Below are positions 1-9,006 of a stretch of 51,848 nucleotides of DNA, piece after piece. The translations under genes were made by a program, and so were the position numbers. This DNA is from an uncultured Eubacteriales bacterium. Its GTDB lineage: Bacteria > Bacillota > Clostridia > Oscillospirales > Oscillospiraceae. The notes under the pieces were generated by a model. That model did not search any database and had not been told where the DNA came from. It saw only the letters and a list, made by a program, of their open reading frames with translations. How positions within the stretch are numbered: the stretch's first letter is position 1; the number at the start of each line of letters is the position of its first letter. Where the stretch lies: assembly GCA_902465435.1 (NCBI GenBank), contig CABQNH010000011.1, positions 1 through 51,848 of the forward strand, written 5' to 3'.

Positions 1-1169
1 CGTTCTTCTCCATCTCCGGCTCGGACTTCGTGGAAATGTTCGTCGGCGTCGGCGCAAGCCGTGTCCGCGACCTGTTCCAGCAGGCGGCGAAGGCTGCGCC
101 CGCGATTATTTTCATCGACGAGATCGACGCCATCGGCAAGAGCCGCGACAGCCGCTTCGGCGGCAACGACGAGCGGGAACAGACGCTCAACCAGCTCCTT
201 GCGGAGATCGACGGCTTTGATTCCTCCGGCGGCGTGGTGATTCTGGCCGCGACAAACCGCCCGGAAACGCTCGACAAGGCGCTTTTGCGTGCCGGACGCT
301 TTGACCGCCGCATCATTGTTGACCGTCCGAATCTGGAGGGACGCTATCAGACGCTGCGCGTGCATACCCGCAACATCAAGCTGGCTTCCGACGTCGATCT
401 GCACAAGATCGCGCAGGCCACGGCGGGCGCAGTCGGCGCGGATCTGGCGAACCTTGTCAACGAGGCGGCGCTGCGCGCCGTCCGGCAGGGCAGACAGGCC
501 GTCTCGCAGCAGGATCTTCTGACCTCGTTTGAGGTGGTCATTGCCGGTACGGAGAAAAAGGGCACCGTGCTGACGGATATTGAAAAGCGCATCGTGGCCT
601 ATCACGAGGTCGGCCATGCGCTGGTCGCCGCGCTGCAGAAGCACACGCAGCCGGTCTCCAAAATCACGATCGTGCCGCATACCTCCGGCGCGCTGGGCTA
701 TACCATGCAGATGCCGGAGGAGGAAAAGTTCCTCAGCTCCAAGGAGGAGCTGCTGGTCGAGCTGCAGACACTTCTGGGCGGCCGCGCGGCGGAGCAGCTT
801 GTGTTCGGCGTGCAGACGACCGGAGCCTCCAACGATATCTCCCGCGCGACGGATCTGGCGCGCAAAATGGTCGCACAGTACGGCATGAGCGACAAGATCG
901 GCCTGATGGCGCTCTCGAGCGTCGGTTCGGAGTATCTGGAGGGCAGGAGCTATATGGACTGCGCGGCCGATACGGCGGCGGAGGCGGATCACGAGGTGCA
1001 GCGCATTCTTGCCGAGTGCTATGAGACGGCAAAGACGACGCTTGCAAACAAGCGGGCGCTGCTCGATGAGATCGCGCTCTACCTTCTGTCCAAGGAAACC
1101 ATTACCGGCGACGAGCTGATGCAGTACGTCAACGCGGACGCGACGCAGCTTCCCCCGGCGGAGGACTGA
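1..1169 (+). CDS. ftsH: ATP-dependent zinc metalloprotease FtsH (3' part; gene starts before the window)
   Basis: This is the C-terminal part of the membrane-anchored AAA+ protease that degrades unfolded or short-lived membrane and cytosolic proteins. The reading frame is open from base 3 and begins with FFSISGSDFVEMF, the stretch after the Walker A loop, so the membrane anchor and Walker A lie outside the window. Visible are Walker B (IIFIDEIDAIG), the second region of homology with arginine fingers (ATNRPETLDKALLRAGRFDRR), the zinc site HEVGH, and the downstream aspartate in TTGASNDISRATDLARKM that serves as third ligand. The C-terminus has no oddity. A 27-bp gap with an AAAGGGG ribosome site leads to the channel gene, so co-transcription is plausible. 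Identification is firm; only the 5' end is missing. Confidence 0.97.
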   Translation, partial: FFSISGSDFVEMFVGVGASRVRDLFQQAAKAAPAIIFIDEIDAIGKSRDSRFGGNDEREQTLNQLLAEIDGFDSSGGVVILAATNRPETLDKALLRAGRFDRRIIVDRPNLEGRYQTLRVHTRNIKLASDVDLHKIAQATAGAVGADLANLVNEAALRAVRQGRQAVSQQDLLTSFEVVIAGTEKKGTVLTDIEKRIVAYHEVGHALVAALQKHTQPVSKITIVPHTSGALGYTMQMPEEEKFLSSKEELLVELQTLLGGRAAEQLVFGVQTTGASNDISRATDLARKMVAQYGMSDKIGLMALSSVGSEYLEGRSYMDCAADTAAEADHEVQRILAECYETAKTTLANKRALLDEIALYLLSKETITGDELMQYVNADATQLPPAED

Positions 1170-1196
1170 CGTCCTGAAACGAAAGGGGCTACCTTC

Positions 1197-2027
1197 ATGA
1201 ATTTTGCCGCAGTCAAGCAGTTTTTTCTGCACCTTTCCTGGAAAACGGTGCTGCCTGTCCTGCTGATCCTCTTTGCGGGACTGCTTGTCATTAAGCTGCT
1301 TTTAAAGCTCTTTGACCGCGCGCTGGAGCATTCGCGCCTTCAGCGCACGACCTTTGCCTTCCTGCGCTCCATGATGCGGATCCTGCTGTATTTCCTGCTG
1401 GTGCTGATCCTTTTCAGCCAGCTCGGTGTGGATGTGACCTCCCTGATCGCGGTATTGAGCGTCGTCTCTCTGGCGATTTCCCTCGCCGTGCAGAACGCGC
1501 TCGCTAATGTGGTGGGCAGTGTCAGCCTGCTCTCCACGCATCCCTTTCAGGTCGGCGATTATGTGGAGCTTGGCGCCGATGCCGGAACGGTCGCGGAGAT
1601 CGGCATGGTTTATACCGTGCTGGATACGGCCGACAATCGCCGCGTTTTTATCCCGAACAGCGATGCGGCGGCCGCCAGAATCTGCAACTACAGCGCCAAC
1701 CCCGTAAGGCGGCTCGATCTTACGTTCAGCGCTTCCTATGACGACGATCCGGAGAAGGTGAAGGAAACGCTCCTGTCCCTTGCGGCGCAGGCGGAGCTGG
1801 ACGGGACGCATCCGCCCGAGGCGCATGTGACTGCCTACGGCGACAGCGCAATTTCGTATCTTCTGCGCGTGTGGACGCGGCAGGAGCACTATTGGGATAC
1901 GCTCTACTTCCTGAACGACGGCATGAAGGCCGCCTTTGACCGGGCGGGCATTGAAATGACCTATCCGCATCTCAACGTACATATTGACAGGGCAGCTGCG
2001 GGGCAGGAAAACCAGGGAAAGAATTAA
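1197..2027 (+). CDS. MscS-family small-conductance mechanosensitive channel
   Basis: A 276-residue membrane channel of the MscS family, which opens under membrane tension and releases solutes during hypo-osmotic shock. Three hydrophobic segments are visible (about residues 17-37, 57-77 and 80-110). The third is the pore helix and runs into the conserved VQNALANVVG segment. It is followed by the beta domain (FQVGDYVELG, FIPNSDAAAARICNYS) and a C-terminal alpha/beta domain. The length is normal for a basic MscS. The start ATG is preceded by AAAGGGG nine bases upstream. It lies just after ftsH and may be read from the same transcript; I see no terminator between them. Which MscS subfamily it belongs to cannot be told from sequence alone. 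Confidence 0.93.
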   Translation: MNFAAVKQFFLHLSWKTVLPVLLILFAGLLVIKLLLKLFDRALEHSRLQRTTFAFLRSMMRILLYFLLVLILFSQLGVDVTSLIAVLSVVSLAISLAVQNALANVVGSVSLLSTHPFQVGDYVELGADAGTVAEIGMVYTVLDTADNRRVFIPNSDAAAARICNYSANPVRRLDLTFSASYDDDPEKVKETLLSLAAQAELDGTHPPEAHVTAYGDSAISYLLRVWTRQEHYWDTLYFLNDGMKAAFDRAGIEMTYPHLNVHIDRAAAGQENQGKN

Positions 2028-2123
2028 AGAACAAAAATATTGGATTCGATTCTCAAGCGGGAGGGGAAGGGAACGCTTTCCCATTTGTCGCAGAGAGGAT
2101 TCAGAGACTTTAAGGGAGAAAAA

Positions 2124-3302
2124 ATGGATCTTTTTGAAAAATGCAAACATATGGAGATGGTGCACGACGCACAGGAAAAGGGAATTTATCCTTATTTTCA
2201 TGCGCTGGAATCCCGGCAGGACGTTGCGGTCATCATGGAGGGCAAGCGCCGGATCATGCTTGGCTCCAACAACTATCTTGGCCTGACGACGCATCCCGAC
2301 GTCACGGAGGCGGGCATCCGCGCCTTTGAGCAATATGGCTCCGGCTGCTCCGGCTCCCGCTTTTTGAACGGCACGCTGGAGATGCATCTGGAGTTGGAGC
2401 GGGAGCTGGCCGAATTCCTGCACAAGGAGGAGGTCGTGACCTTCTCTACCGGGTTCCAGAGCAACCTCGGCATTCTGAGCGCACTGATCGGCCTGCACGA
2501 CTATGTGATCTGCGACCGCGAAAACCATGCGAGCATTTATGACGGCTGCAGACTGAGTTATGGAAAAATGCTGCGCTATTACCACAGCGATATGGAAAGT
2601 CTGGAGAAGCAGCTTCGGAAGGTGCCGGAGAACGCGGGCTGTCTCATTGTGACGGACGGCGTGTTCAGCATGGGCGGCGACATTGCCAAGCTGCCGGAAA
2701 TCGTGCGTCTGGCGAAAAAGTACGGCGCGCGCGTCATGGTGGACGACGCTCACGGGCTTGGCGTACTTGGCGAGGGCGGCCGCGGCACGGCAAGTCATTT
2801 CGGTCTGGAAGACGATGTGGATATTTATATGGGTACGTTCAGCAAATCGCTGGCGTCTCTGGGCGGCTATATGGCGGCAAGCCGTGAGGTCTGCGAATTT
2901 GTCCGGCATAGCTCCCGCCCCTTTATTTTCTCCGCGTCCATGACACCGGCCAGCTGCGCCTGCGCGCTGGCAGCGCTGCGGGTGCTGAAGGCGGATCCCG
3001 CACTTCCGGGTCGGCTGCGCGATCTGTCGGACTATGCCCGCGCGGGGCTGAAGGCGCATGGCCTTGCCATCCGCGAGTCCTCTACGCCGATCATCCCGAT
3101 CTACACCTACGGGGCAGAGAACACGCTGCGCAAAGCGCATGAGATCTATGAGGCAGGCGTTTATGTCAATCCGGTCCTTCCGCCGGCAACGCCGCAGAAC
3201 GAGTGCCTGCTGCGCACGAGCTATATGGCGACGCTTACCAAGCCCCTGATCGACGAGGCGGCAGAGATCATTGCGCGCGTTATGGGAAGCGGCAATGAAT
3301 AG
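2124..3302 (+). CDS. Serine palmitoyltransferase-like PLP-dependent alpha-oxoamine synthase
   Basis: A 392-residue fold-type I PLP enzyme of the alpha-oxoamine synthase family, which condenses an amino acid with an acyl-CoA or acyl-ACP, releasing CO2. Seen here: a glycine-rich GSGCSGSRFLNGT segment (residues 72-84), the histidine that stacks on PLP in DRENHAS (H135), VDDAHG (D207, H210) and the Schiff-base lysine in GTFSKSLAS (K241). From memory, SRFLNGT, GVFSMGGDIAKLPEIV and FSASMTPA resemble the Bacteroides serine palmitoyltransferase more than AONS (BioF) or KBL. No biotin or threonine genes are nearby. The ATG at 2124 is chosen because AGGGAG lies just upstream and homology starts there; an upstream in-frame codon at 2040 lacks such a site. 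It overlaps the dehydrogenase by 8 bp. SPT activity is inferred; BioF, KBL or a CqsA-like synthase remain possible. Confidence 0.8.
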   Translation: MDLFEKCKHMEMVHDAQEKGIYPYFHALESRQDVAVIMEGKRRIMLGSNNYLGLTTHPDVTEAGIRAFEQYGSGCSGSRFLNGTLEMHLELERELAEFLHKEEVVTFSTGFQSNLGILSALIGLHDYVICDRENHASIYDGCRLSYGKMLRYYHSDMESLEKQLRKVPENAGCLIVTDGVFSMGGDIAKLPEIVRLAKKYGARVMVDDAHGLGVLGEGGRGTASHFGLEDDVDIYMGTFSKSLASLGGYMAASREVCEFVRHSSRPFIFSASMTPASCACALAALRVLKADPALPGRLRDLSDYARAGLKAHGLAIRESSTPIIPIYTYGAENTLRKAHEIYEAGVYVNPVLPPATPQNECLLRTSYMATLTKPLIDEAAEIIARVMGSGNE

Positions 3303-4086
3303 GGTTGCAGTGGTAACCGGCGGCACATCGGGGATCGGACTGGAGACGGCGCTTGCCCTCTCCGGACGCGGACTGCGGGTCTATGTGCTCAGCCGCCGGC
3401 CCTTTTCGCATACGGGGCTTTGCCATCTTGTCTGCGATATTACGGACGAGGTGTCCGTGCAGAACGCGGTGCGGCAGATCGTGGAGGCCGAGGGGCGGAT
3501 CAATATTCTGATCAACAACGCGGGCTTCGGGATTTCCGGCGCGATCGAGTTTACGGATACACAGGACGCAAAGCGTCTGTTTGACGCGGATTTCTTCGGC
3601 ATGGTGCGCATGAATCGCGCCGTCATTCCGCAGATGCGCGCGCAGGGCGGCGGCCGGATCGTCAATATCAGCTCGGTTGCCGCGCCGTGCGCGCTGCCGT
3701 TTCAGGCGTATTATTCCGCAGCAAAGGCGGCGGTCAACGACTATACACTGGCTGCGGCCAATGAGCTGCGGCCCTTCGGCATTACGCTCTGCGCGGTGCA
3801 GCCCGGTGATATCCGCACGGGCTTTACCGCCGCGCGGGAAAAATCCGCCGTCGGCGACGAGGTTTACGGCGGAAGGATCGCGCGCTCCGTCGGAAAAATG
3901 GAGCGCGACGAGCAGGGCGGGATGTCGCCCGCCAAGGCGGGGGCGTTTATTTGCCGCGTTGCCCTCGGGCGCGGCCGCAAGCCGATTTACACCATCGGGT
4001 TTTCCTACCGCTGCGTCGCGCTTGCCATGAAGCTGCTGCCTGCGCGGGTGTCGAACTACCTGATCGGAAGGCTGTATGCAAGATAA
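3295..4086 (+). CDS. Short-chain dehydrogenase/reductase, possible 3-keto-lipid reductase
   Basis: A 263-residue classical SDR. Seen: nucleotide-binding TGGTSGIG (residues 8-15), NNAG (74-77), catalytic Ser in NISS (about 126) and YSAAK (Y140, K144). The C-terminal 60 residues are basic and hydrophobic (KPIYTIGFSYRC, ARVSNYLIGRLYAR), as in membrane-associated lipid-metabolising SDRs. The ATG at 3295 lies 8 bp inside the preceding synthase gene, so the two are translationally coupled. An alpha-oxoamine synthase followed by an SDR is the first two-step logic of sphingolipid synthesis: condensation of serine with an acyl thioester, then reduction of the 3-keto group. That role is inference; SDR substrate cannot be read from sequence. 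A strong terminator follows. Confidence 0.85.
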   Translation: MNRVAVVTGGTSGIGLETALALSGRGLRVYVLSRRPFSHTGLCHLVCDITDEVSVQNAVRQIVEAEGRINILINNAGFGISGAIEFTDTQDAKRLFDADFFGMVRMNRAVIPQMRAQGGGRIVNISSVAAPCALPFQAYYSAAKAAVNDYTLAAANELRPFGITLCAVQPGDIRTGFTAAREKSAVGDEVYGGRIARSVGKMERDEQGGMSPAKAGAFICRVALGRGRKPIYTIGFSYRCVALAMKLLPARVSNYLIGRLYAR

Positions 4087-4143
4087 GCGCTATCGAAGGG
4101 AATGCGCCGCAAAATAGCCGCTCGACATACGAAATTATATGGA

Positions 4144-4186
4144 AATGGGGCTGGTTCAAAATTTTTTTGAACCAGCCCCATTTTTT
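4144..4186. terminator. Bidirectional Rho-independent terminator
   Basis: A perfect 17-bp stem (AATGGGGCTGGTTCAAA with its complement) with a 5-base loop, flanked by A-rich and T-rich tails so that it can work on both strands. It separates the synthase/SDR pair (+) from the converging ABC exporter genes (-). Confidence 0.93.
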
Positions 4187-4237
4187 GCCGACCGCCGAAA
4201 AACCGGGAAGCGCCGCACAAAACGCCGTGCAGCAGAG

Positions 4238-6010
4238 TCAGATGGCATACTGACTGTTATAAATCTGATAATAGAAGCCTTTTTTCTTCAGAAGCTCCGT
4301 GTGCGTGCCCTGCTCGACAATCCGTCCGTGATTCAGCACCAGAATGAGATCCGAGCCGACGATCGTAGACAGGCGGTGCGCGATGACAAAGCAGGTCTTG
4401 CCCTGCATCAGCTTATCCATGGCCTTCTGGATCAGAATTTCTGTACGCGTGTCCACATTGGAGGTCGCTTCGTCCAGAATCAGCAGATCGTGGTTCGCCA
4501 AAAGCGCCCGCGCGATGGTGAGAAGCTGCTTCTGCCCGCCGGAAATATTGGTCGTGTCGTCGCCGATGACCGTGTCGTAGCCCTGCGGCAGCGTGCGGAT
4601 GAAGTGATCGCAGTAGGCTTCGTCGCAGGCACGCTCAATTTCGGCGCGGGTGGCGTCCGGGCGGCCGTAGGCCACATTTTCCGCCACGGTACCGCCGAAT
4701 AGCCAGGTGTCCTGCAGGACCATGCCGAAGCGGGCGCGCGTCTCTTCCCGCGAGACGGTGGAGATATCCGTGCCGTCAAGCAGAATGCGGCCGCTGTTGA
4801 CGTCGTAAAACCGCATGAGCAGGTTTACGATCGTGGTCTTTCCCGCGCCGGTCGGGCCGACGATGGCGATGTTCTGCCCCGGGCGGATGTCTACATTGAG
4901 ATCCTGAATCAGCGGCGTCTGGGGGTCGTAGGAAAAGTCAACATGCTCGAAGCGTACCGCGCCGCGCGTCGGCGTGGGAAGCGTACCTGCCGCATCCTCC
5001 TCCTCCGGGAGGTCGAGGATCTTGAACACGCGGCGGGAGGCGGCGGTTGCGTGGCGCAGACTGCCGAAGCCGCCTGCAATCTGCTCCAGCGGCGTGGAAA
5101 AGCGCTTGGCGTAAAGCACGATCGTCACGACAACGCCGACGGAAACCTGCTCCCGGACGAGCAGCCAGCCGCCCAGAAGGCTGATGCCGATGTAAGCCAG
5201 CGCGTTTGTAAAGGCGATGATCGGCTGCACCATGGACTCCATAAAGTTCGCCGTGGAGAGCGCCTTGCGCTGCCGCTCATTGACGGCGCGGTGCTTCTCG
5301 TTTGTGAATTCCTCGAGATTGTAAGCCTTGGTGGTGGCGAAGTTTGTGAAGGCCTCCTCCACGACCGCGGTCAGACTGCCCGCCTCGGAGAACATATCAT
5401 GAAAATGCGTTTCGCTTTTTGCGGCGATGAAGCTGGACAGCCAGATGGAAAACGGCGTCAGCACCAGAACCAACGCGGCCAGCAGGGGATTCTCCAGGAA
5501 CATCATAACGGCAATGGCGAGAATTTGAAGAAGTCCCGTCGTCATAACGTCGATGATCTGATGAATGTAGTTGCCCATGGTCGAAACGTCGTCCGTCATG
5601 CGGTTGAGAATATCGCCGACGGGCGTCTTATCGACAAAGCTGACCGGAAGCCGCTTGATTTTGTCCGAAATTCGAATTCGCAGCGCACAGGTGAAATACC
5701 GGCTGACCACGCGATTCATCAGCTGCATTTTCGCATAGGACAGAACGTTATAAAGCACATAGGCGCCGAGAAGCAGGAAGAGCTTCGGCAGGATCGCATC
5801 CGTGACGGCCGTTTTCCCTGCACCGGTCAGCGCATAGAGCCGGTCGATCAGCTCGCCCAGCAGCAGGGGCACAGCGATGGAAAGCAGAATGATAAGAAGA
5901 CTCAAAAAGCAGGAGAAGAGCAGATAGCCGTAGATGGGCCTTGCCTCGCGGATCAGCCGCAGGACAATGCCGGATTCCCTCTTTTCCTTGCCGTTCTTTT
6001 TTTGTTTCAT
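4238..6010 (-). CDS. ABC-type exporter half-transporter, catalytic subunit (heterodimer partner 2)
   Basis: A 590-residue type IV ABC exporter with an N-terminal six-helix membrane domain (to about residue 320) and a C-terminal ATPase. Motifs: Walker A GPTGAGKTT, signature NISGGQKQ, Walker B ILDEATSNVD with the catalytic glutamate, and the switch histidine in IAHRLST. Its start overlaps the stop of the upstream 572-residue subunit by 4 bp (ATGA), so the two are co-translated. The partner has Asp in place of this Glu, so this subunit supplies the hydrolysing site of an asymmetric heterodimer of the TM287/288 or BmrCD kind. Substrate (drug, lipid or peptide) is not predictable. It ends before the shared bidirectional terminator. 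Confidence 0.93.
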   Translation of the reverse strand: MKQKKNGKEKRESGIVLRLIREARPIYGYLLFSCFLSLLIILLSIAVPLLLGELIDRLYALTGAGKTAVTDAILPKLFLLLGAYVLYNVLSYAKMQLMNRVVSRYFTCALRIRISDKIKRLPVSFVDKTPVGDILNRMTDDVSTMGNYIHQIIDVMTTGLLQILAIAVMMFLENPLLAALVLVLTPFSIWLSSFIAAKSETHFHDMFSEAGSLTAVVEEAFTNFATTKAYNLEEFTNEKHRAVNERQRKALSTANFMESMVQPIIAFTNALAYIGISLLGGWLLVREQVSVGVVVTIVLYAKRFSTPLEQIAGGFGSLRHATAASRRVFKILDLPEEEDAAGTLPTPTRGAVRFEHVDFSYDPQTPLIQDLNVDIRPGQNIAIVGPTGAGKTTIVNLLMRFYDVNSGRILLDGTDISTVSREETRARFGMVLQDTWLFGGTVAENVAYGRPDATRAEIERACDEAYCDHFIRTLPQGYDTVIGDDTTNISGGQKQLLTIARALLANHDLLILDEATSNVDTRTEILIQKAMDKLMQGKTCFVIAHRLSTIVGSDLILVLNHGRIVEQGTHTELLKKKGFYYQIYNSQYAI

Positions 6011-7725
6011 GCAATGACACCTCCTGTCTGGGAGGCATAGATCTCCTGATAAATGCGGCAGCGGGAGAGCAGCTCCTCATGGGTGCCGCAGTCGGCCAGC
6101 GAGCCGTTATCCATGACAAAAATGCAGTCTGAGCTCATGGCCGAGGTGACGCGCTGGGTGATGACGATCTGCGTCTTGCCGCGGATTTTTTTACCGAGCG
6201 CCGTGCGAAGCCGCGCCTCCGTGAGGAAGTCCAGCGCGGAAAAGCTGTCGTCAAACAGATAGATGGGCGCGTCCTTCAAAATGGCGCGGGCGATGGAGAG
6301 CCGCTGCTTCTGCCCGCCGGACAGATTGCGGCCGGACTGCTCCAGAACATGATCCGCTCCGTCGGGATATTCGTCTACAAATTCGGCCATCTGCGCAATT
6401 TCCAGCGCCTCGCGCAGCTCCTGCTCCGTGGCGTCCGGCTTGCCCATGAGGATGTTTTCCCGAACCGTTCCGGCGTAGATCGCGCCGTTTTGCAGAACGC
6501 TGCTGATATTCCGGCGCAGTGTGCGGCGGCTGAGCGAGGACGCGGGAACATCGTCGAACAGCACCTCGCCCTCCGTCGGGCTGCGGAAGCCCAAAAGCAG
6601 CGAGACAAGGCTGCTCTTGCCCGAGCCGGTGCCGCCGATGATGGAAACCTTCTGCCCGGGCAGAATCTCCAGACTGACATCGTTTACGGCGGGATTGCTT
6701 GCGCCCTGATAGCGGAACGTCGCGTGGCGGAGGGTGATCTTGCCGCGAAATACGCGGCCGTCGTCGGCAAGCGGCTCCTCCGTGCCGCCTGCGTCAAAGA
6801 CCTCGCCGATGCGTCCGGCTGCCACGACGGCGCGCGGGTACATCACGATGGCAAAGGCCGCCATGGTCACGCCGCTCATAACAAGCGTGATATATTCAAT
6901 GACGGCGTAGAGATCGCCTGCCTGCAGTGTACCTGCGCCGATGCGCAGGCCGCCCAAATAGACGACAAACACGATGGCGAGATTGAGCGCCAGCGTTGCA
7001 ACCGGGGAAATCAGACCCATGGCGACGTTGCCGCGAATGATATTCTCCGCCATGATATGCGTTGCGTCCTCAATGCGCCGATGCTCCTTTTCCTCCGAGC
7101 GGAACGCCCGTATGACGCGGATGCCGCGCAGGCGCTCGCGCATGATGTCATTCTGCCGGTCGATGTAGGTATCGGAGACGGTCCAGAGCGGAATGACCTT
7201 CTTGCCGATGCGGATCACAAGCAGCAAAATGAACGGCACAAAGAGCAGAAGCACGCAGGCAAGCATCGGATCCTTCAGGAAGGACAGCAGGATGCCGCCG
7301 AGAAACAGCGCCGGGATCGTCGCCGCCGTGCCGGCCAGCATGGAGGCCACCCACGAGACGGTGCCGACGTCATAAGTCGAGCGTGTGATCAGCGCGCCCG
7401 CGCCCAGCGTGGAGAATTCCTCAAAGGTCAGCCGCTGCACATGCCGGAAGATATCGCCGCGCAGATCTGCCGTGAAGCCGGAGACAACGTCCGTCGAGAG
7501 CTTTGTGCCCCAGAGAATGGTTCCGAGACTCACGACGGCGGTCAGCAGCATTCCGCCGCAGCAGCGCGCGATATACGGGAAGTCGCCGTCCCGAATGCCG
7601 CGATTGAGGATCCAGCTCATAAACGTCGGCAGAAGGAGATTGCAGACCGTGGAGATCGCCACAAGGACGAGCGCCAGCACGATCTTCCCCCGGTAGGGCT
7701 TTAAGTAAGCTAAAATTCGTTTCAT
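6007..7725 (-). CDS. ABC-type exporter half-transporter, subunit with degenerate ATPase site (heterodimer partner 1)
   Basis: A 572-residue exporter subunit, first gene of the minus-strand pair. It starts MKRILAYLKPYRGK, with six membrane helices in the first 310 residues and then an ATPase domain: Walker A GGTGSGKSS, signature NLSGGQKQRLS. The Walker B is YLFDDSFSALD, with Asp where the catalytic Glu should be, and the switch His is replaced in ITQRVTS. Both changes mark the non-hydrolysing member of a heterodimer. Ribosome site GGAGG lies five bases before the ATG. About 100 AT-rich bases separate it from the divergent DUF89 gene. No dedicated regulator is adjacent, unlike the second exporter at 9.6-13.3 kb. 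Confidence 0.93.
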   Translation of the reverse strand: MKRILAYLKPYRGKIVLALVLVAISTVCNLLLPTFMSWILNRGIRDGDFPYIARCCGGMLLTAVVSLGTILWGTKLSTDVVSGFTADLRGDIFRHVQRLTFEEFSTLGAGALITRSTYDVGTVSWVASMLAGTAATIPALFLGGILLSFLKDPMLACVLLLFVPFILLLVIRIGKKVIPLWTVSDTYIDRQNDIMRERLRGIRVIRAFRSEEKEHRRIEDATHIMAENIIRGNVAMGLISPVATLALNLAIVFVVYLGGLRIGAGTLQAGDLYAVIEYITLVMSGVTMAAFAIVMYPRAVVAAGRIGEVFDAGGTEEPLADDGRVFRGKITLRHATFRYQGASNPAVNDVSLEILPGQKVSIIGGTGSGKSSLVSLLLGFRSPTEGEVLFDDVPASSLSRRTLRRNISSVLQNGAIYAGTVRENILMGKPDATEQELREALEIAQMAEFVDEYPDGADHVLEQSGRNLSGGQKQRLSIARAILKDAPIYLFDDSFSALDFLTEARLRTALGKKIRGKTQIVITQRVTSAMSSDCIFVMDNGSLADCGTHEELLSRCRIYQEIYASQTGGVIA

Positions 7726-7879
7726 ATTCCTCCAAATTCAAAAAAAGCGTATACATAGGCAAAAAAATAAATCGGGAAGACACCACCATTCCCTGCACCA
7801 CCGCGTCTATACTATCATATTCAGCGAAAAAAGCAAGCCGTCTTCGGTTGAATATGCGGTTGAAAGCCTCGCTTTTTGG

Positions 7880-7908
7880 TTGAGTTTCCAAAGGAGGCGT
7901 GCTATAAT
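7880..7908 (+). promoter_or_regulatory. Sigma-70-type promoter of the DUF89 gene
   Basis: TTGAGT (7880-7885), a 17-bp spacer and a perfect TATAAT (7903-7908). Transcription should start near 7915. An AAGGAGG and an ATG (7907) lie within or before this promoter and so would not be in the mRNA. This decides the downstream ATG at 7931 as the gene start. Confidence 0.85.
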
Positions 7909-7930
7909 GCGGGAAAAGGAGGCTGAGACG

Positions 7931-8833
7931 ATGCAATTTGGATTATACTGTATAGAGTGTATGCTGCGCCGCGAGACGGAAAACGCGCGGCGCTTCGGCG
8001 ATATGGAGACGGGCAACCGCTACATCCGCGAGGTGCTGCAGGCAATTGCGCAGTCGCCGCGGGGTGTTTCCGCGCCGTATATGGAGTCAGTTTTCGCACC
8101 GATGCTCGACCGCTATTACCATGTCGGCGGGGATCGCTTCCGCGAGATCAAGCGGGAATCCAACCGATGGATGCTCAAGCGGCTGCCGGGCATTCGCGCA
8201 CGCGTTCTGCAGGCGGATGACCCGATCCGGGCGGCGCTCCTTTATGCGCGCTGCGCAAATTACATCGACTTTTCCGCGCTGGGCGGCCGTGTGAACGAGC
8301 AGGAGCTGGACGCGCTTCTGGACGCGGCGCCGGAGGCTCCGCTTGACGAGACGGAATACAGACACTTTCGGGAGGATCTGGCGGCGGCGAAGCGGTTCCT
8401 GCTGGTGGCGGATAACGCCGGCGAGATCGTCTGCGACAAGCTCCTGTGCGAGCTGCTGCGCGCGCACGATCCCGCGCTGGAGGTGAGCGTTGCGGTGCGC
8501 GGCGGTCCTGCGATGAACGATGCGCTGCGGGAGGATGCGGAGCAGGTCGGGTTCGCGGAGCTTGGGCGTATCGTGGACAGCGGCTGCCGCATTTCCGGCA
8601 CGGAGCTGCCTTACGTCGGCGAGGCGATGCGGCAGGCGCTGGACGAGGCGGACGTGATCCTGGCCAAGGGCATGGGCAACTTCGAGTCGATGTTCGGCTG
8701 CGGGAAAAATGTCTACTACCTGTTCCTGTGCAAGTGCGAGCGCTTTGTCAAAATGTTCGGGGCAAAGCCCATGCAGGGGATGCTGCTGCACGAGCGCCGC
8801 ACGCACATTACGCCGGAGCGGCAGATGGCCTGA
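7931..8833 (+). CDS. DUF89 / ARMT1-like metal-dependent phosphatase
   Basis: A 300-residue DUF89 protein. The family includes metal-dependent damage-control phosphatases that hydrolyse harmful phosphometabolites. Seen: the N-terminal cysteine pair of the bacterial short form (C7 and C10, YCIECMLRR), the metal-site signature DNAGEIVCD (residues 161-169), RGGPAMNDAL, and a glycine-rich AKGMGNFESM loop. It starts at ATG 7931, eight bases after AAGGAGG; the earlier ATG at 7907 overlaps the -10 box. It is monocistronic, between divergent and unrelated transporter genes, so context does not indicate a substrate. The family call is strong; the substrate is unknown. Confidence 0.88.
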   Translation: MQFGLYCIECMLRRETENARRFGDMETGNRYIREVLQAIAQSPRGVSAPYMESVFAPMLDRYYHVGGDRFREIKRESNRWMLKRLPGIRARVLQADDPIRAALLYARCANYIDFSALGGRVNEQELDALLDAAPEAPLDETEYRHFREDLAAAKRFLLVADNAGEIVCDKLLCELLRAHDPALEVSVAVRGGPAMNDALREDAEQVGFAELGRIVDSGCRISGTELPYVGEAMRQALDEADVILAKGMGNFESMFGCGKNVYYLFLCKCERFVKMFGAKPMQGMLLHERRTHITPERQMA

Positions 8834-9006
8834 GCGCGGCGCGAAGCGGGAACTGCGGGGAAGCGCCGCCTTCGGCGTGCGGCGCGGCCGGCAAGCGGCG
8901 CCGAGCGGCAGCCAAAGCCGGGCGCTTCCGAACTTTTGCAGATTTCGAAGGGAAATTCGCGCAGAAATACGGGAGAATTTCCCCTGCTTTTTATCCAGAG
9001 TGCCGC

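Noticed and set aside
2124..3302. BioF (8-amino-7-oxononanoate synthase) or KBL as the definite call
   Set aside because: No other biotin or threonine-degradation genes nearby, and the glycine-rich and lysine motifs look more SPT-like; kept as alternatives only.
1302..3326. 674-residue minus-strand frame
   Set aside because: Antisense to the MscS and SPT-like genes; third-position GC bias of the sense genes produces long open antisense frames. His/Arg/Ala-rich composition, no known domain.
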